From the NCBI GenBank assembly GCA_030824725.1, contig JAPJRE010000215.1, positions 1-6,818 of the forward strand: a stretch of DNA of 6,818 bases. Reading direction: 5' to 3'. Below are positions 1 through 5,256 of this stretch, piece by piece. Origin of the DNA: Sphingomonas sp. Its GTDB lineage: Bacteria; Pseudomonadota; Alphaproteobacteria; Sphingomonadales; Sphingomonadaceae. The notes below the pieces were generated by a model. The model did no database searches. It saw nothing but the letters and a program-made list of their open reading frames with translations, and was not told where the DNA came from. The first letter of the stretch is position 1. Each line of letters begins with the position of its first letter. The translations under genes and the position numbers were made by a program.

Positions 1-48
1 CCTCCCGCACGATCGCCGCCTGCTCGCGCTCGGCGATCGTGCGGGAGG
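1..48. repeat. Perfect 18-bp inverted repeat at the window edge
   Basis: Bases 1-18 (CCTCCCGCACGATCGCCG) are the exact reverse complement of bases 31-48, separated by a 12-nt loop at 19-30. The left arm begins exactly at base 1, so the match may continue outside. It lies inside the b' subunit coding sequence and keeps its frame. A perfect 18-bp match is not expected by chance. It is either a fold-back artefact at a contig end or a real hairpin in the gene. Confidence 0.9.
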
Positions 49-385
49 CATCGGCAAGCCGCGCTTCGTCGGCTGCATGCGCGGCCTTGAGCTTGGCTTC
101 AGCGGCGGTCGCCGCCTGCGCCTTGGCGGCGGCGGTCACCCGCAGCGCCTCGGCACGGGCAGCGTCGAGCCCCGCCTGATAGGCCTCGTCTGCGGCCTTG
201 GCGGCGTCGCGCGCCGCCTCGGCTGCGGCGAGGTCGCCGCTGATGCGGGCGGCGCGATCTTCCATCGTCCGCTCGATCTTCGGCACCATCGCCTTGCCGA
301 TCCCGAAGTAGATCAGGGCAAATACGATCGCGAGCCAGAAGACCTGCGAGGCGTAGATCTCCGATATCTGATCTAACTGCGGCAT
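1..385 (-). CDS. atpF: ATP synthase F0 subunit b' (partial, C-terminus off the left edge)
   Basis: Peripheral-stalk subunit of the F0 sector, which holds the F1 head still against the rotating c-ring. The ATG at 385-383 is preceded by GGAGG (395-399) with a 9-nt spacer. 128 codons are visible; the family is usually about 160 residues. Residues 14-34 form one hydrophobic membrane helix (VFWLAIVFALIYFG), followed by a polar, Ala/Glu/Lys-rich helix expected to dimerise as a coiled coil. Its place directly after the c-subunit gene and the start MPQLDQIS fit the b' copy found in alphaproteobacteria; a second b gene would normally follow off the edge. It could be labelled atpF or atpF2/atpG depending on convention. 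The last visible residues (about 114-128) lie in a perfect inverted repeat, so that part of the reading could be artefactual. Confidence 0.88.
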   Translation of the reverse strand, partial: MPQLDQISEIYASQVFWLAIVFALIYFGIGKAMVPKIERTMEDRAARISGDLAAAEAARDAAKAADEAYQAGLDAARAEALRVTAAAKAQAATAAEAKLKAAHAADEARLADASRTIAEREQAAIVRE

Positions 386-394
386 CGGCCGAGG

Positions 395-399
395 CCTCC
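395..399 (-). promoter_or_regulatory. Ribosome binding site of the b' subunit gene
   Basis: GGAGG on the minus strand, 9 nt before the ATG at 385 and 7 nt after the atpE stop codon. It fixes the start of the b' gene. Confidence 0.75.
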
Positions 400-406
400 G
401 TTCTGC

Positions 407-637
407 TTACTTGACGACGAAGAGGATCAGGATCGCGACGACGAACGCGATCAGGCCCAGCAGTTCCGACGCGGCGAAACCGATGAACAGGCGGCCCTGC
501 TGGCCGTCTGCCGCACCCGGGTTGCGCAGCGCGCCTTCAAGGAACGAACCGAACACGTTGCCCACGCCGAGCGCGGCGAGGCCGATACCGATCGCAGCCA
601 GGCCGGCACCGATGTACATTGCACCCAGATCAGTCAT
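407..637 (-). CDS. atpE: ATP synthase F0 subunit c
   Basis: Subunit c forms the membrane ring whose rotation couples proton flow to ATP synthesis. The 76-residue protein is the usual length and folds as a hairpin of two membrane helices: a glycine-rich first helix (about 8-30, GAGLAAIGIGLAALGVG), a polar loop with R38-N39-P40, and a second helix (about 51-74). The essential proton-carrying carboxylate is Glu58 in FAASELLGLIAF. No sodium-binding motif stands out, so proton coupling is assumed. The ATG at 637 is preceded by GGGAG (644-648) with a 6-nt spacer. The gene sits 48 nt after atpB and 21 nt before the b' gene, in the same operon. Confidence 0.97.
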   Translation of the reverse strand: MTDLGAMYIGAGLAAIGIGLAALGVGNVFGSFLEGALRNPGAADGQQGRLFIGFAASELLGLIAFVVAILILFVVK

Positions 638-685
638 TTCTAGCTCCCTAGATAATCTTAAAAATTCAGAACGAAACGGATCGAC
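638..685 (-). promoter_or_regulatory. A/T-rich leader between atpB and atpE, possible translation enhancer
   Basis: This 48-nt spacer contains a markedly A/T-rich core (650-668, read on the minus strand as CTGAATTTTTAAGATTATCT) just before the GGGAG ribosome binding site, in an otherwise GC-rich operon. The site sits in a short palindrome, CTAGGGAGCTAG (640-651). In E. coli a U-rich leader before atpE raises translation of subunit c, which is needed in many copies. The same role here is an inference. Confidence 0.4.
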
Positions 686-1468
686 TTAGTGCAGGTGCAC
701 CGCGTCGTGGAGATACAGCGAAGTCAGCAGCGCGAACACATAGGCCTGGATCGCGCAGACCAGCAGCTCGAGCGCGCTGACGCCGACGATCATCGCAAAG
801 CTCAGGATGCTCACCACCCAACCAAGCGGACCGCCCGCGGCGATACCCTGGACGACGAAGCTGCCGAACACCTCGAGCAGGATGTGCCCCGCGGTCATCG
901 CGACGAACAGTCGCAGGCCGAGCGAGAAGGGGCGCACCAGGAACGAGATCAGCTCGACCGGCACGATGACGGGCATCAGCCACACCGGCGCGCCGTGCGG
1001 CACGAACAGCGAGAAGAACTTCACGCCGTGCTTGATCAGGCCGACCGCGAGGACGATGCCGAACGAGAAGAAGGCGAGCACCGCGGTGACGGTGATGTGG
1101 CTGGTGACCGCGAAGGTGTGCAGCCCCGGCAGGATCGCCAGCGGCAGCACGCCGACCAGGTTCGCGAACAGGATGAAGAAGAACAGCGAGAAGATGTACG
1201 GCGCGAACTTCTTGCCGCCCTTGCCGATGTTCACCGCGACCATCGAGTCGATGAACCCGACCGCGCCTTCCACCATCAGCTGCCACTTGCCCGGGATCAG
1301 CTTGCGCTGCAGGCCGCCCACCATGAAGACGAACAGCAGCGCGGCGACCACGAACATGAACAGCGCCGAGTTGGTGAAGGAGATGTCATAGCCGAACAGG
1401 TCGATATGCCGGCCCAGTACGGGCTCGACCTTGAACTGCTCCATCGGATCGATTTTGCCGGCGCTCAC
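686..1468 (-). CDS. atpB: ATP synthase F0 subunit a
   Basis: Subunit a provides the two proton half-channels next to the c-ring in the inner membrane. The 260-residue protein is of normal length and carries about five to six hydrophobic segments (about 32-52, 90-113, 119-145, 162-178, 183-212, 215-253). The essential arginine is Arg186 in SLGLRLF (equivalent to E. coli Arg210). His195 in AGHILL and the C-terminal ELLVCAIQAYVFALL segment (Glu234, Gln241) are also conserved channel elements. The GTG at 1468-1466 is chosen over the ATG at 1444 because a strong GAAGGAG (1477-1483) lies 8 nt upstream, whereas the ATG has no such site. The GTG overlaps the atpI stop (GTGA), which implies translational coupling. 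Confidence 0.96.
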   Translation of the reverse strand: MSAGKIDPMEQFKVEPVLGRHIDLFGYDISFTNSALFMFVVAALLFVFMVGGLQRKLIPGKWQLMVEGAVGFIDSMVAVNIGKGGKKFAPYIFSLFFFILFANLVGVLPLAILPGLHTFAVTSHITVTAVLAFFSFGIVLAVGLIKHGVKFFSLFVPHGAPVWLMPVIVPVELISFLVRPFSLGLRLFVAMTAGHILLEVFGSFVVQGIAAGGPLGWVVSILSFAMIVGVSALELLVCAIQAYVFALLTSLYLHDAVHLH

Positions 1469-1758
1469 TCTGCGCGCTCCTTCGAAATCTTGTAGATGTT
1501 GCGAAACGCCACGATCACGCTGAGGACCAGCAGGATCAAGAGCCCCCAGGGGCTCGTTCCCAGCCAGCTGTCCAGCGCGAAGCCGATCACCCCACCGCCC
1601 AGCGGTGCGCCGATCAGTTCGGCGAGCACCCGCGAGCCTTGCTTATAGCCCTTTTCGGGCTTGCGCACCGGCATCTGACCCTCGCGCACCGCCGCCTTCG
1701 CATCGGCGATGCGACGGTCGAGGTCGGAACGGATAGGGTCGTCAGACAAAGCGAGCAC
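1465..1758 (-). CDS. atpI: AtpI/AtpZ family small membrane protein of the ATP synthase operon
   Basis: First gene of the F0 operon. AtpI-type proteins help assemble the c-ring and have been linked to magnesium supply; they are not part of the finished enzyme. The 97-residue protein has a charged N-terminus (1-40, rich in Asp, Arg and Lys) followed by two membrane helices (about 44-66 and 70-88). The family pattern of glycines and LDSWLGTSPWGL is present between and within them, with a basic tail. The start is uncertain. The GTG at 1758 gives MLALSDDPIRSD and has only a weak GGAT upstream; a TTG at 1749 would shorten it by three residues. Its TGA overlaps the atpB start. Confidence 0.87.
   Translation of the reverse strand: MLALSDDPIRSDLDRRIADAKAAVREGQMPVRKPEKGYKQGSRVLAELIGAPLGGGVIGFALDSWLGTSPWGLLILLVLSVIVAFRNIYKISKERAE
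1477..1483 (-). promoter_or_regulatory. Ribosome binding site of atpB
   Basis: GAAGGAG on the minus strand, 8 nt before the GTG start at 1468, lying within the end of atpI. It decides the GTG start over the in-frame ATG at 1444. Confidence 0.8.
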
Positions 1759-1839
1759 GGCGATCCAGATATGAAAAAGCCGCCGCGCATCGGGCGGGCG
1801 ACAAACAGCATCGCCAGCCGATGGCCGCGACGTACGGGC

Positions 1840-1868
1840 GCTTTAGGAAGACCAATCGACCGAGTCAA
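1840..1868 (-). promoter_or_regulatory. Probable promoter of the F0 ATP synthase operon
   Basis: Read on the minus strand: TTGACT (1868-1863), a 17-nt spacer, then TAAAGC (1845-1840). This is a good match to the vegetative sigma factor consensus at ideal spacing. It would give a leader of about 75 nt before the atpI GTG. The region between atpI and radC is otherwise without a gene on either strand. Confidence 0.6.
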
Positions 1869-1978
1869 CCGTTGCAGCATCCTACGCTTCATTGCCGATT
1901 CCTCTCGGGGCGCGATGTTCGCAGGCACGGAAATCCGCCATTCCCTGCGCTGCGGCGCAGCGGAGCGTCGATCCCGGG

Positions 1979-1996
1979 CGCCGGCGGACGCCGGCG
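1979..1996. repeat. Two adjacent CGCCGGCG palindromes upstream of radC
   Basis: CGCCGGCG at 1979-1986 and again at 1989-1996, separated by GA. Each 8-mer is self-complementary, so the pair is both a direct and an inverted repeat, and it ends 2 nt before the candidate radC -35 box. It could be an operator or simply GC-rich chance sequence. A 6-bp stem CTGCGC-TGCG-GCGCAG also lies nearby (about 1945-1960). Confidence 0.35.
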
Positions 1997-1998
1997 CA

Positions 1999-2027
1999 TT
2001 GCAGGCGCCATGGGATAGCTGCATAGT
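1999..2027 (+). promoter_or_regulatory. Candidate promoter of radC, giving a leaderless transcript
   Basis: TTGCAG (1999-2004), a 17-nt spacer and CATAGT (2022-2027), ending 7 nt before the radC ATG. There is no Shine-Dalgarno sequence before this ATG. The elements are only partial matches, so the site is tentative; transcription would begin at or next to the start codon. Confidence 0.3.
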
Positions 2028-2034
2028 CGCGCGG

Positions 2035-2718
2035 ATGTCCGAGGATGCGCCCGACAACAGCGGCCACCGCGCGCGGTTGCGCCAGCGCCTGTTCGAGGGC
2101 GGCCCCGACGCACTGCTCGACCACGAACTGGTTGAATATCTGCTGGCGCTGACCATCCCGCGCCGCGACACCAAGCCACTTGCCAAGACCCTGCTCCGCG
2201 AGTTCGGCAGCCTGCCCGGCCTGCTCGCGGCCGATCCCGAGGCGATGCTGCGGATCGACGGGATCAAGGAGACGCAGATCGCCGCGCTCAAGGCCGTGCA
2301 TGCCGCGGCGCTTCGCCTGCTGCAGACCCGCGTGCGCGAGAAGCCGGTGCTCGCCAACTGGCAGGCGCTGCTCGACTATCTGCGCGCCGACATGGCGCCG
2401 CACGTGATCGAGCGGGTGCGCGTCCTCCATTTGAACGGCCGCAACATGCTGATCCGGGACGAACTGATGAACGAGGGTTCGATCGACGAGGCGCCGATCT
2501 ATGTCCGCCAGGTTATCGCGCGGGCGCTGCACCTGGGCTCGGCGGCACTGATCCTCGTCCATAACCACCCGTCGGGCGACCCGAGCCCGAGCCGCGCCGA
2601 CATCGACGTGACGCGCAAGATCATCGAGGCGGGTAAGCCGCTCGGCATCGTGGTGCACGACCACATCATCATCGGCAGCGAAGGCCATGCCAGCTTAAGG
2701 GCGAAGGGGCTGATTTGA
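2035..2718 (+). CDS. radC: RadC family JAB/MPN-domain protein (UPF0758)
   Basis: Widespread protein of uncertain biochemical role. It was named for a supposed repair function that was later disputed, and its C-terminal domain has a JAMM metalloprotease fold. The 227-residue protein is of normal length. Residues about 10-98 form the N-terminal helical domain with a helix-hairpin-helix-like stretch (LRIDGIKETQIAALKA, 72-87). Residues about 105-227 form the JAMM domain with the metal-site pattern H176-x-H178-x10-D189 (VHNHPSGDPSPSRAD) and a likely upstream acid at Glu147. The frame is open back to about 1639, but the ATG at 2035 is chosen because similarity to RadC begins there and the upstream translation is unlike any protein. 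It is divergent from the atp operon and has no same-strand partner nearby. Confidence 0.94.
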   Translation: MSEDAPDNSGHRARLRQRLFEGGPDALLDHELVEYLLALTIPRRDTKPLAKTLLREFGSLPGLLAADPEAMLRIDGIKETQIAALKAVHAAALRLLQTRVREKPVLANWQALLDYLRADMAPHVIERVRVLHLNGRNMLIRDELMNEGSIDEAPIYVRQVIARALHLGSAALILVHNHPSGDPSPSRADIDVTRKIIEAGKPLGIVVHDHIIIGSEGHASLRAKGLI

Positions 2719-2791
2719 AGGGATAGGCTATTGGCCGCCGCCTCAGCCAACGCCCGGTTGAAGACGTTCAGCCAGCGTGCGACGCTACGTC

Positions 2792-3130
2792 ATGCAGGTC
2801 AACATATACCAAGGTCAGATCCTGATCGGAACAGTCGCCCTGGAGCATTTAGACCCACCTATGGGCATCGCCTTCGGCACGTTCTCGCCTTCTCGCCACT
2901 AGGATCCCGACATTCACGCAAACACGACTGAGGGCAGATATGCCGGGGATAGAGGCAACGCACTGACTGCAAGCGACAATCAACACCCTGCGATCGCGAC
3001 AACATCAGTCGCGATTATTGATTATGGTGACGTTGGATGTGAGGCAACTCTGCTCTTCAACGACAGCGAGGGATTTGCCTCCCTCTTTGCCGCACATCCG
3101 GAATATCAGGCCTATTATTCGCCTCGGTAA
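2792..3130 (+). pseudogene. Hypothetical protein gene interrupted by an in-frame TAG
   Basis: From the ATG at 2792 one frame reads MQVNIYQGQILIGTVALEHL onward, meets TAG at 2900-2902 (codon 37), then continues without another stop to TAA at 3128-3130, 112 codons in all. Both halves look like ordinary soluble protein: the second has acidic and aromatic segments such as SVAIIDYGDVG and FAALF-like GFASLFAAHPEYQAYYSPR. The single stop could come from a tyrosine codon (TAC or TAT to TAG), but that is inferred. A GTG at 2777 would add five residues (RRYV before the ATG). No ribosome binding site is clear for either start. GC is lower than in the neighbours, and rare codons (ATA, AGA, TTA) occur, which suggests a different history. 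The function is not recognised. It could be a true pseudogene, a sequencing error or a short functional 36-residue peptide. Confidence 0.6.
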
Positions 3131-3186
3131 CGGCAGCCTTGCCAATGCAGCCATGCAGGGGCCCAGCCGACGCAGCGCCCCTCCCG

Positions 3187-3212
3187 CAAAAGCGAGGAAG
3201 CGCGCCGCTTCC
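3187..3212 (-). terminator. Rho-independent terminator of sspB
   Basis: On the minus strand, directly after the sspB stop, GGAAGCG-GCG-CGCTTCC (3212-3196) forms a perfect 7-bp stem with a 3-nt loop. It is followed by TCGCTTTT, ending in four T (3191-3188). The tract is short but the position is right. Confidence 0.6.
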
Positions 3213-3214
3213 CC

Positions 3215-3709
3215 TTACTTCTTCCGCTTGAAGTCCACCGACACGACGTTCGAGCCGTCCTCGGCGGGCTTGGCCACCGGGCCGTCGCCGTCATTCTCGG
3301 CGTCGTCATGCTCGTGCGGCTCGGGGCCCTCGGGGCCTTCGGTCGCCTGGAAGCGCAGCTCGAAATTCACCGCCGGATCGTGGAAACCGGTGATCGCCGC
3401 GAACGGGATCGTCAGGATCGACGGGATCTGGTTGAAGCTGAGGCCCACCGAGAATTTCCGGTCGTCCACCGTCAGGTCCCAGTAGCGGTGCTGGAGGACG
3501 ATGGTCATCTCGTCCGGGAACCGCTCCATCAGCCGCTGCGGGATATCGACCCCGGGCGCCTGCGTCTTGAAGGTGATGTAGAAATGATGCGCGCCCGGCA
3601 GGCTGCCCGACTGCGCGACCGATCCGAGCACACGGCCCACCACGGCGCGCAGGGCTTCCTGCACGATCTCGTCATACGGAATCAAACTATCGGGCACGGA
3701 GGCATTCAT
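3215..3709 (-). CDS. sspB: SspB family ClpXP adaptor (alphaproteobacterial type)
   Basis: SspB tethers substrates, notably ssrA-tagged products of stalled ribosomes, to the ClpXP protease in the cytoplasm. The 164-residue protein has the family layout. A folded substrate-binding core (about 10-122) includes HHFYITFKTQAPGVDIP and FSVGLSFNQIPSILTIPF. An acidic, low-complexity linker (about 124-153, rich in Glu, Asp, Gly, Pro) follows. The C-terminal tail NVVSVDFKRKK (154-164) matches the ClpX-binding motif. The ATG at 3709 lacks a properly spaced ribosome binding site: AAGGGG lies only 1 nt upstream. A leaderless transcript is therefore possible. The gene is divergent from hisB with 70 nt between the two starts, and it ends in a hairpin terminator, so it looks like a single-gene unit. 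Confidence 0.93.
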   Translation of the reverse strand: MNASVPDSLIPYDEIVQEALRAVVGRVLGSVAQSGSLPGAHHFYITFKTQAPGVDIPQRLMERFPDEMTIVLQHRYWDLTVDDRKFSVGLSFNQIPSILTIPFAAITGFHDPAVNFELRFQATEGPEGPEPHEHDDAENDGDGPVAKPAEDGSNVVSVDFKRKK

Positions 3710-3715
3710 GCCCCT

Positions 3716-3743
3716 TGGGTAGCGGATCGAAAATTACGGTCAA
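3716..3743 (-). promoter_or_regulatory. Candidate promoter of sspB
   Basis: Read on the minus strand: TTGACC (3743-3738), a 16-nt spacer and TACCCA (3721-3716), ending 6 nt before the ATG. The -35 is strong and the -10 is weak. The placement implies a leaderless message. Confidence 0.35.
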
Positions 3744-3745
3744 GA

Positions 3746-3773
3746 TTGCATGAAGCGCCATGCGCGTTATGTG
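3746..3773 (+). promoter_or_regulatory. Candidate promoter of the his operon
   Basis: TTGCAT (3746-3751), a 16-nt spacer and TATGTG (3768-3773), ending 6 nt before the hisB ATG at 3780. Both boxes are partial matches. The -35 lies back to back with the sspB -35, 2 nt apart. A CATGCGC direct repeat (3759-3765 and 3779-3785), 20 bp apart, flanks the -10. No attenuator or leader peptide is visible, since there is no room for one. Confidence 0.3.
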
Positions 3774-3779
3774 CACCCC

Positions 3780-4367
3780 ATGCGCACCGCGACCATCAGC
3801 CGCAAGACCAGCGAAACCTCGATCGACGTTACCGTCAACCTCGACGGCACCGGCGTCTATACCATCCATACGGGCATCGGATTCTTCGATCACATGCTCG
3901 AGCAGCTGAGCCGGCACTCGCTGATCGACATGGACATCAAGACCGTGGGCGACCTCCATATCGACCAGCACCACACGGTGGAGGATACCGGGCTCGCGAT
4001 CGGCGAGGCCATTGCGAAAGCGCTGGGCGACAAGAAGGGCATCCGCCGCTATGCCGATGCGCTCTCGCCGATGGACGAGACGCTGACCCGCGTCGCGATC
4101 GACATTTCCGGCCGCCCCTATCTCGTGTGGAAGACCGAATTCTCGCAGAAGAAGCTCGGCGAGATGGACACCGAGATGTTCGAGCACTGGTTCCACAGCT
4201 TCGCCCAGACTGCGGGGCTGACGCTGCACGTCGAGACTTTGTACGGCAGCAACAACCACCATATCGCCGAAGCCGCGTTCAAGGGCCTGGCCCGCGCGCT
4301 GCGCGAGGCGGTGGAGATCGATCCGCGCAAGGCGGATGCCATCCCGTCGACCAAGGGAGTGCTGTGA
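3780..4367 (+). CDS. hisB: Imidazoleglycerol-phosphate dehydratase
   Basis: Catalyses dehydration of imidazole glycerol phosphate to imidazole acetol phosphate in cytoplasmic histidine synthesis. The 195-residue protein is the monofunctional form, with no N-terminal histidinol-phosphatase domain. Manganese-ligand motifs of the duplicated IGPD fold are visible: FFDHML (35-40), HHTVED (64-69) and NNHHIAE (158-164), plus the C-terminal STKGVL. The frame is open from an ATG at 3750. The ATG at 3780 (MRTATISRKTSETSIDV) is preferred because family similarity begins there and because the upstream ATG would overlap the putative promoter. No Shine-Dalgarno is seen before 3780. It is first in the operon, and its TGA overlaps the next ATG by one base. 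Confidence 0.97.
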   Translation: MRTATISRKTSETSIDVTVNLDGTGVYTIHTGIGFFDHMLEQLSRHSLIDMDIKTVGDLHIDQHHTVEDTGLAIGEAIAKALGDKKGIRRYADALSPMDETLTRVAIDISGRPYLVWKTEFSQKKLGEMDTEMFEHWFHSFAQTAGLTLHVETLYGSNNHHIAEAAFKGLARALREAVEIDPRKADAIPSTKGVL

Positions 4368-4651
4368 TGATCCTCGTGCTGCTGACCTACAAGGTAGACA
4401 TCGCCCAGATCGACGAACTGCGCCCGGCGCATGTCGACTGGCTCAAGCAGGGCGTCGCCGACGGCCGGCTGATGGTCGCGGGCCGCAAGGTGCCGGTGAC
4501 CGGCGGCTTCTTCATGGCGCGCGGCTCGCTCGAAGAAGTGCAGACCTGGGCGGCGGGCGATCCCTTCGCCACCGCGGGTGCGGCCGAATATGCGTTCATC
4601 GAAGTCGCCCCGAGCATCCTCGCGCCGGGGCTGGAAGCGCTCGGCCAGTGA
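4367..4651 (+). CDS. YciI-domain (YCII family) protein embedded in the his operon
   Basis: A 94-residue protein with the ferredoxin-like YCII fold. It starts MILVLLTYKVDIAQID, followed by the conserved His22 in RPAHVDWLK, a glycine turn (VTGGFFMARG, 44-53) and the GDPF motif (64-67, Asp65). His22 and Asp65 are the residues usually proposed as the active pair in this family. Members are mostly of unknown function, and some act as small dehalogenase- or isomerase-like enzymes. No role in histidine synthesis is established. The start is well supported: AAGGGAG (4353-4359) lies 7 nt before the ATG. The ATG shares one base with the hisB stop, and its own TGA overlaps the hisH GTG, so it is translated in step with the pathway enzymes. 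Confidence 0.9.
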   Translation: MILVLLTYKVDIAQIDELRPAHVDWLKQGVADGRLMVAGRKVPVTGGFFMARGSLEEVQTWAAGDPFATAGAAEYAFIEVAPSILAPGLEALGQ

Positions 4652-5250
4652 GCGTCGCGCTGATCGATTACGGCGCGGGCAACCTCCATTCGGTGCACAA
4701 TGCGCTGAAGGCGGCGGGCGCTGCCGACATCGCGGTGACCGCCGATCCGGCGGTGGTGCTGAGTGCGGACCGGGTGGTACTGCCCGGCGTCGGCGCGTTC
4801 GGCGCCTGCGCCTCGGGGCTGCGCGCGCTGCCCGGCATGATCGAGGCGCTGGAGACTCGCGTGCTGCGCGACGCGGTGCCGTTTCTCGGCGTGTGCGTGG
4901 GCATGCAGCTGCTGGCGACGACCGGCGAGGAGCTCGGCAGCCATGTCGGGCTCGGCTGGATCCCCGGCACCGTCCGCCAGCTGCCCGCGAGCCCCGAGCT
5001 GCGCGTGCCGCACATGGGCTGGAACGATGTCGTACCGACGGTGGACCACCCGCTGATCGAGCGCGGCGAGGCCTATTTCCTCCACAGCTTCGCCTTTGAC
5101 GGCGACGCGGTGCTCGCCACCACCGACCATGGCGGCCCGGTGACCGCCGCGATCGGCCGCGACAATATCGTCGGCCTGCAGTTCCACCCCGAAAAGAGCC
5201 AGCGCTACGGCATCGCGCTGCTCGAACGGTTCCTCGCCTGGAAGCCCTGA
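4648..5250 (+). CDS. hisH: Imidazole glycerol phosphate synthase, glutaminase subunit HisH
   Basis: Class I glutamine amidotransferase that releases ammonia from glutamine and channels it to HisF. The 200-residue protein is of normal length. The catalytic triad is visible: nucleophile Cys83 in GVCVGMQLL, and His180 and Glu182 in QFHPEKSQ. Other family marks are IDYGAGNLHSV (6-16), LPGVGAFG (45-52) and PHMGWN (121-126). The start is a GTG at 4648 that overlaps the stop of the YciI gene (GTGA). GGAAG (4634-4638) lies upstream at a workable spacing. It precedes hisA by 6 nt. Its partner hisF is two genes downstream, so both halves of the synthase come from one message. Confidence 0.97.
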   Translation: MSVALIDYGAGNLHSVHNALKAAGAADIAVTADPAVVLSADRVVLPGVGAFGACASGLRALPGMIEALETRVLRDAVPFLGVCVGMQLLATTGEELGSHVGLGWIPGTVRQLPASPELRVPHMGWNDVVPTVDHPLIERGEAYFLHSFAFDGDAVLATTDHGGPVTAAIGRDNIVGLQFHPEKSQRYGIALLERFLAWKP

Positions 5251-5256
5251 GATCCC

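Noticed and set aside
689..1495. 268-codon plus-strand open frame opposite atpB
   Set aside because: The composition is almost all Asp, Glu, Arg, His and Gln. It is the mirror of a hydrophobic membrane protein and not a plausible fold.
1639..2034. In-frame N-terminal extension of radC
   Set aside because: The frame is open, but the translation overlaps atpI and the atp promoter on the other strand, is Arg-rich like a shadow, and RadC similarity begins at 2035.
2731..2750. TTGGC...GCCAA stem after radC as a terminator
   Set aside because: Only a 5-bp stem with a 10-nt loop and no T tract; too weak to call.
3157..3182. AGGGGC...GCCCCT stem as a terminator for the plus-strand gene
   Set aside because: The loop is 14 nt and no T run follows on the plus strand.
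3018..3485. 155-codon plus-strand open frame across the sspB terminator
   Set aside because: It overlaps the amber-interrupted gene in another frame and runs antisense to sspB, and the translation has low-complexity Ser/Pro runs.
3308..4366. Long open frame running into the YciI gene
   Set aside because: It lies antisense to sspB and out of frame across hisB. Only the part from 4367 reads as a real protein with its own ribosome binding site.
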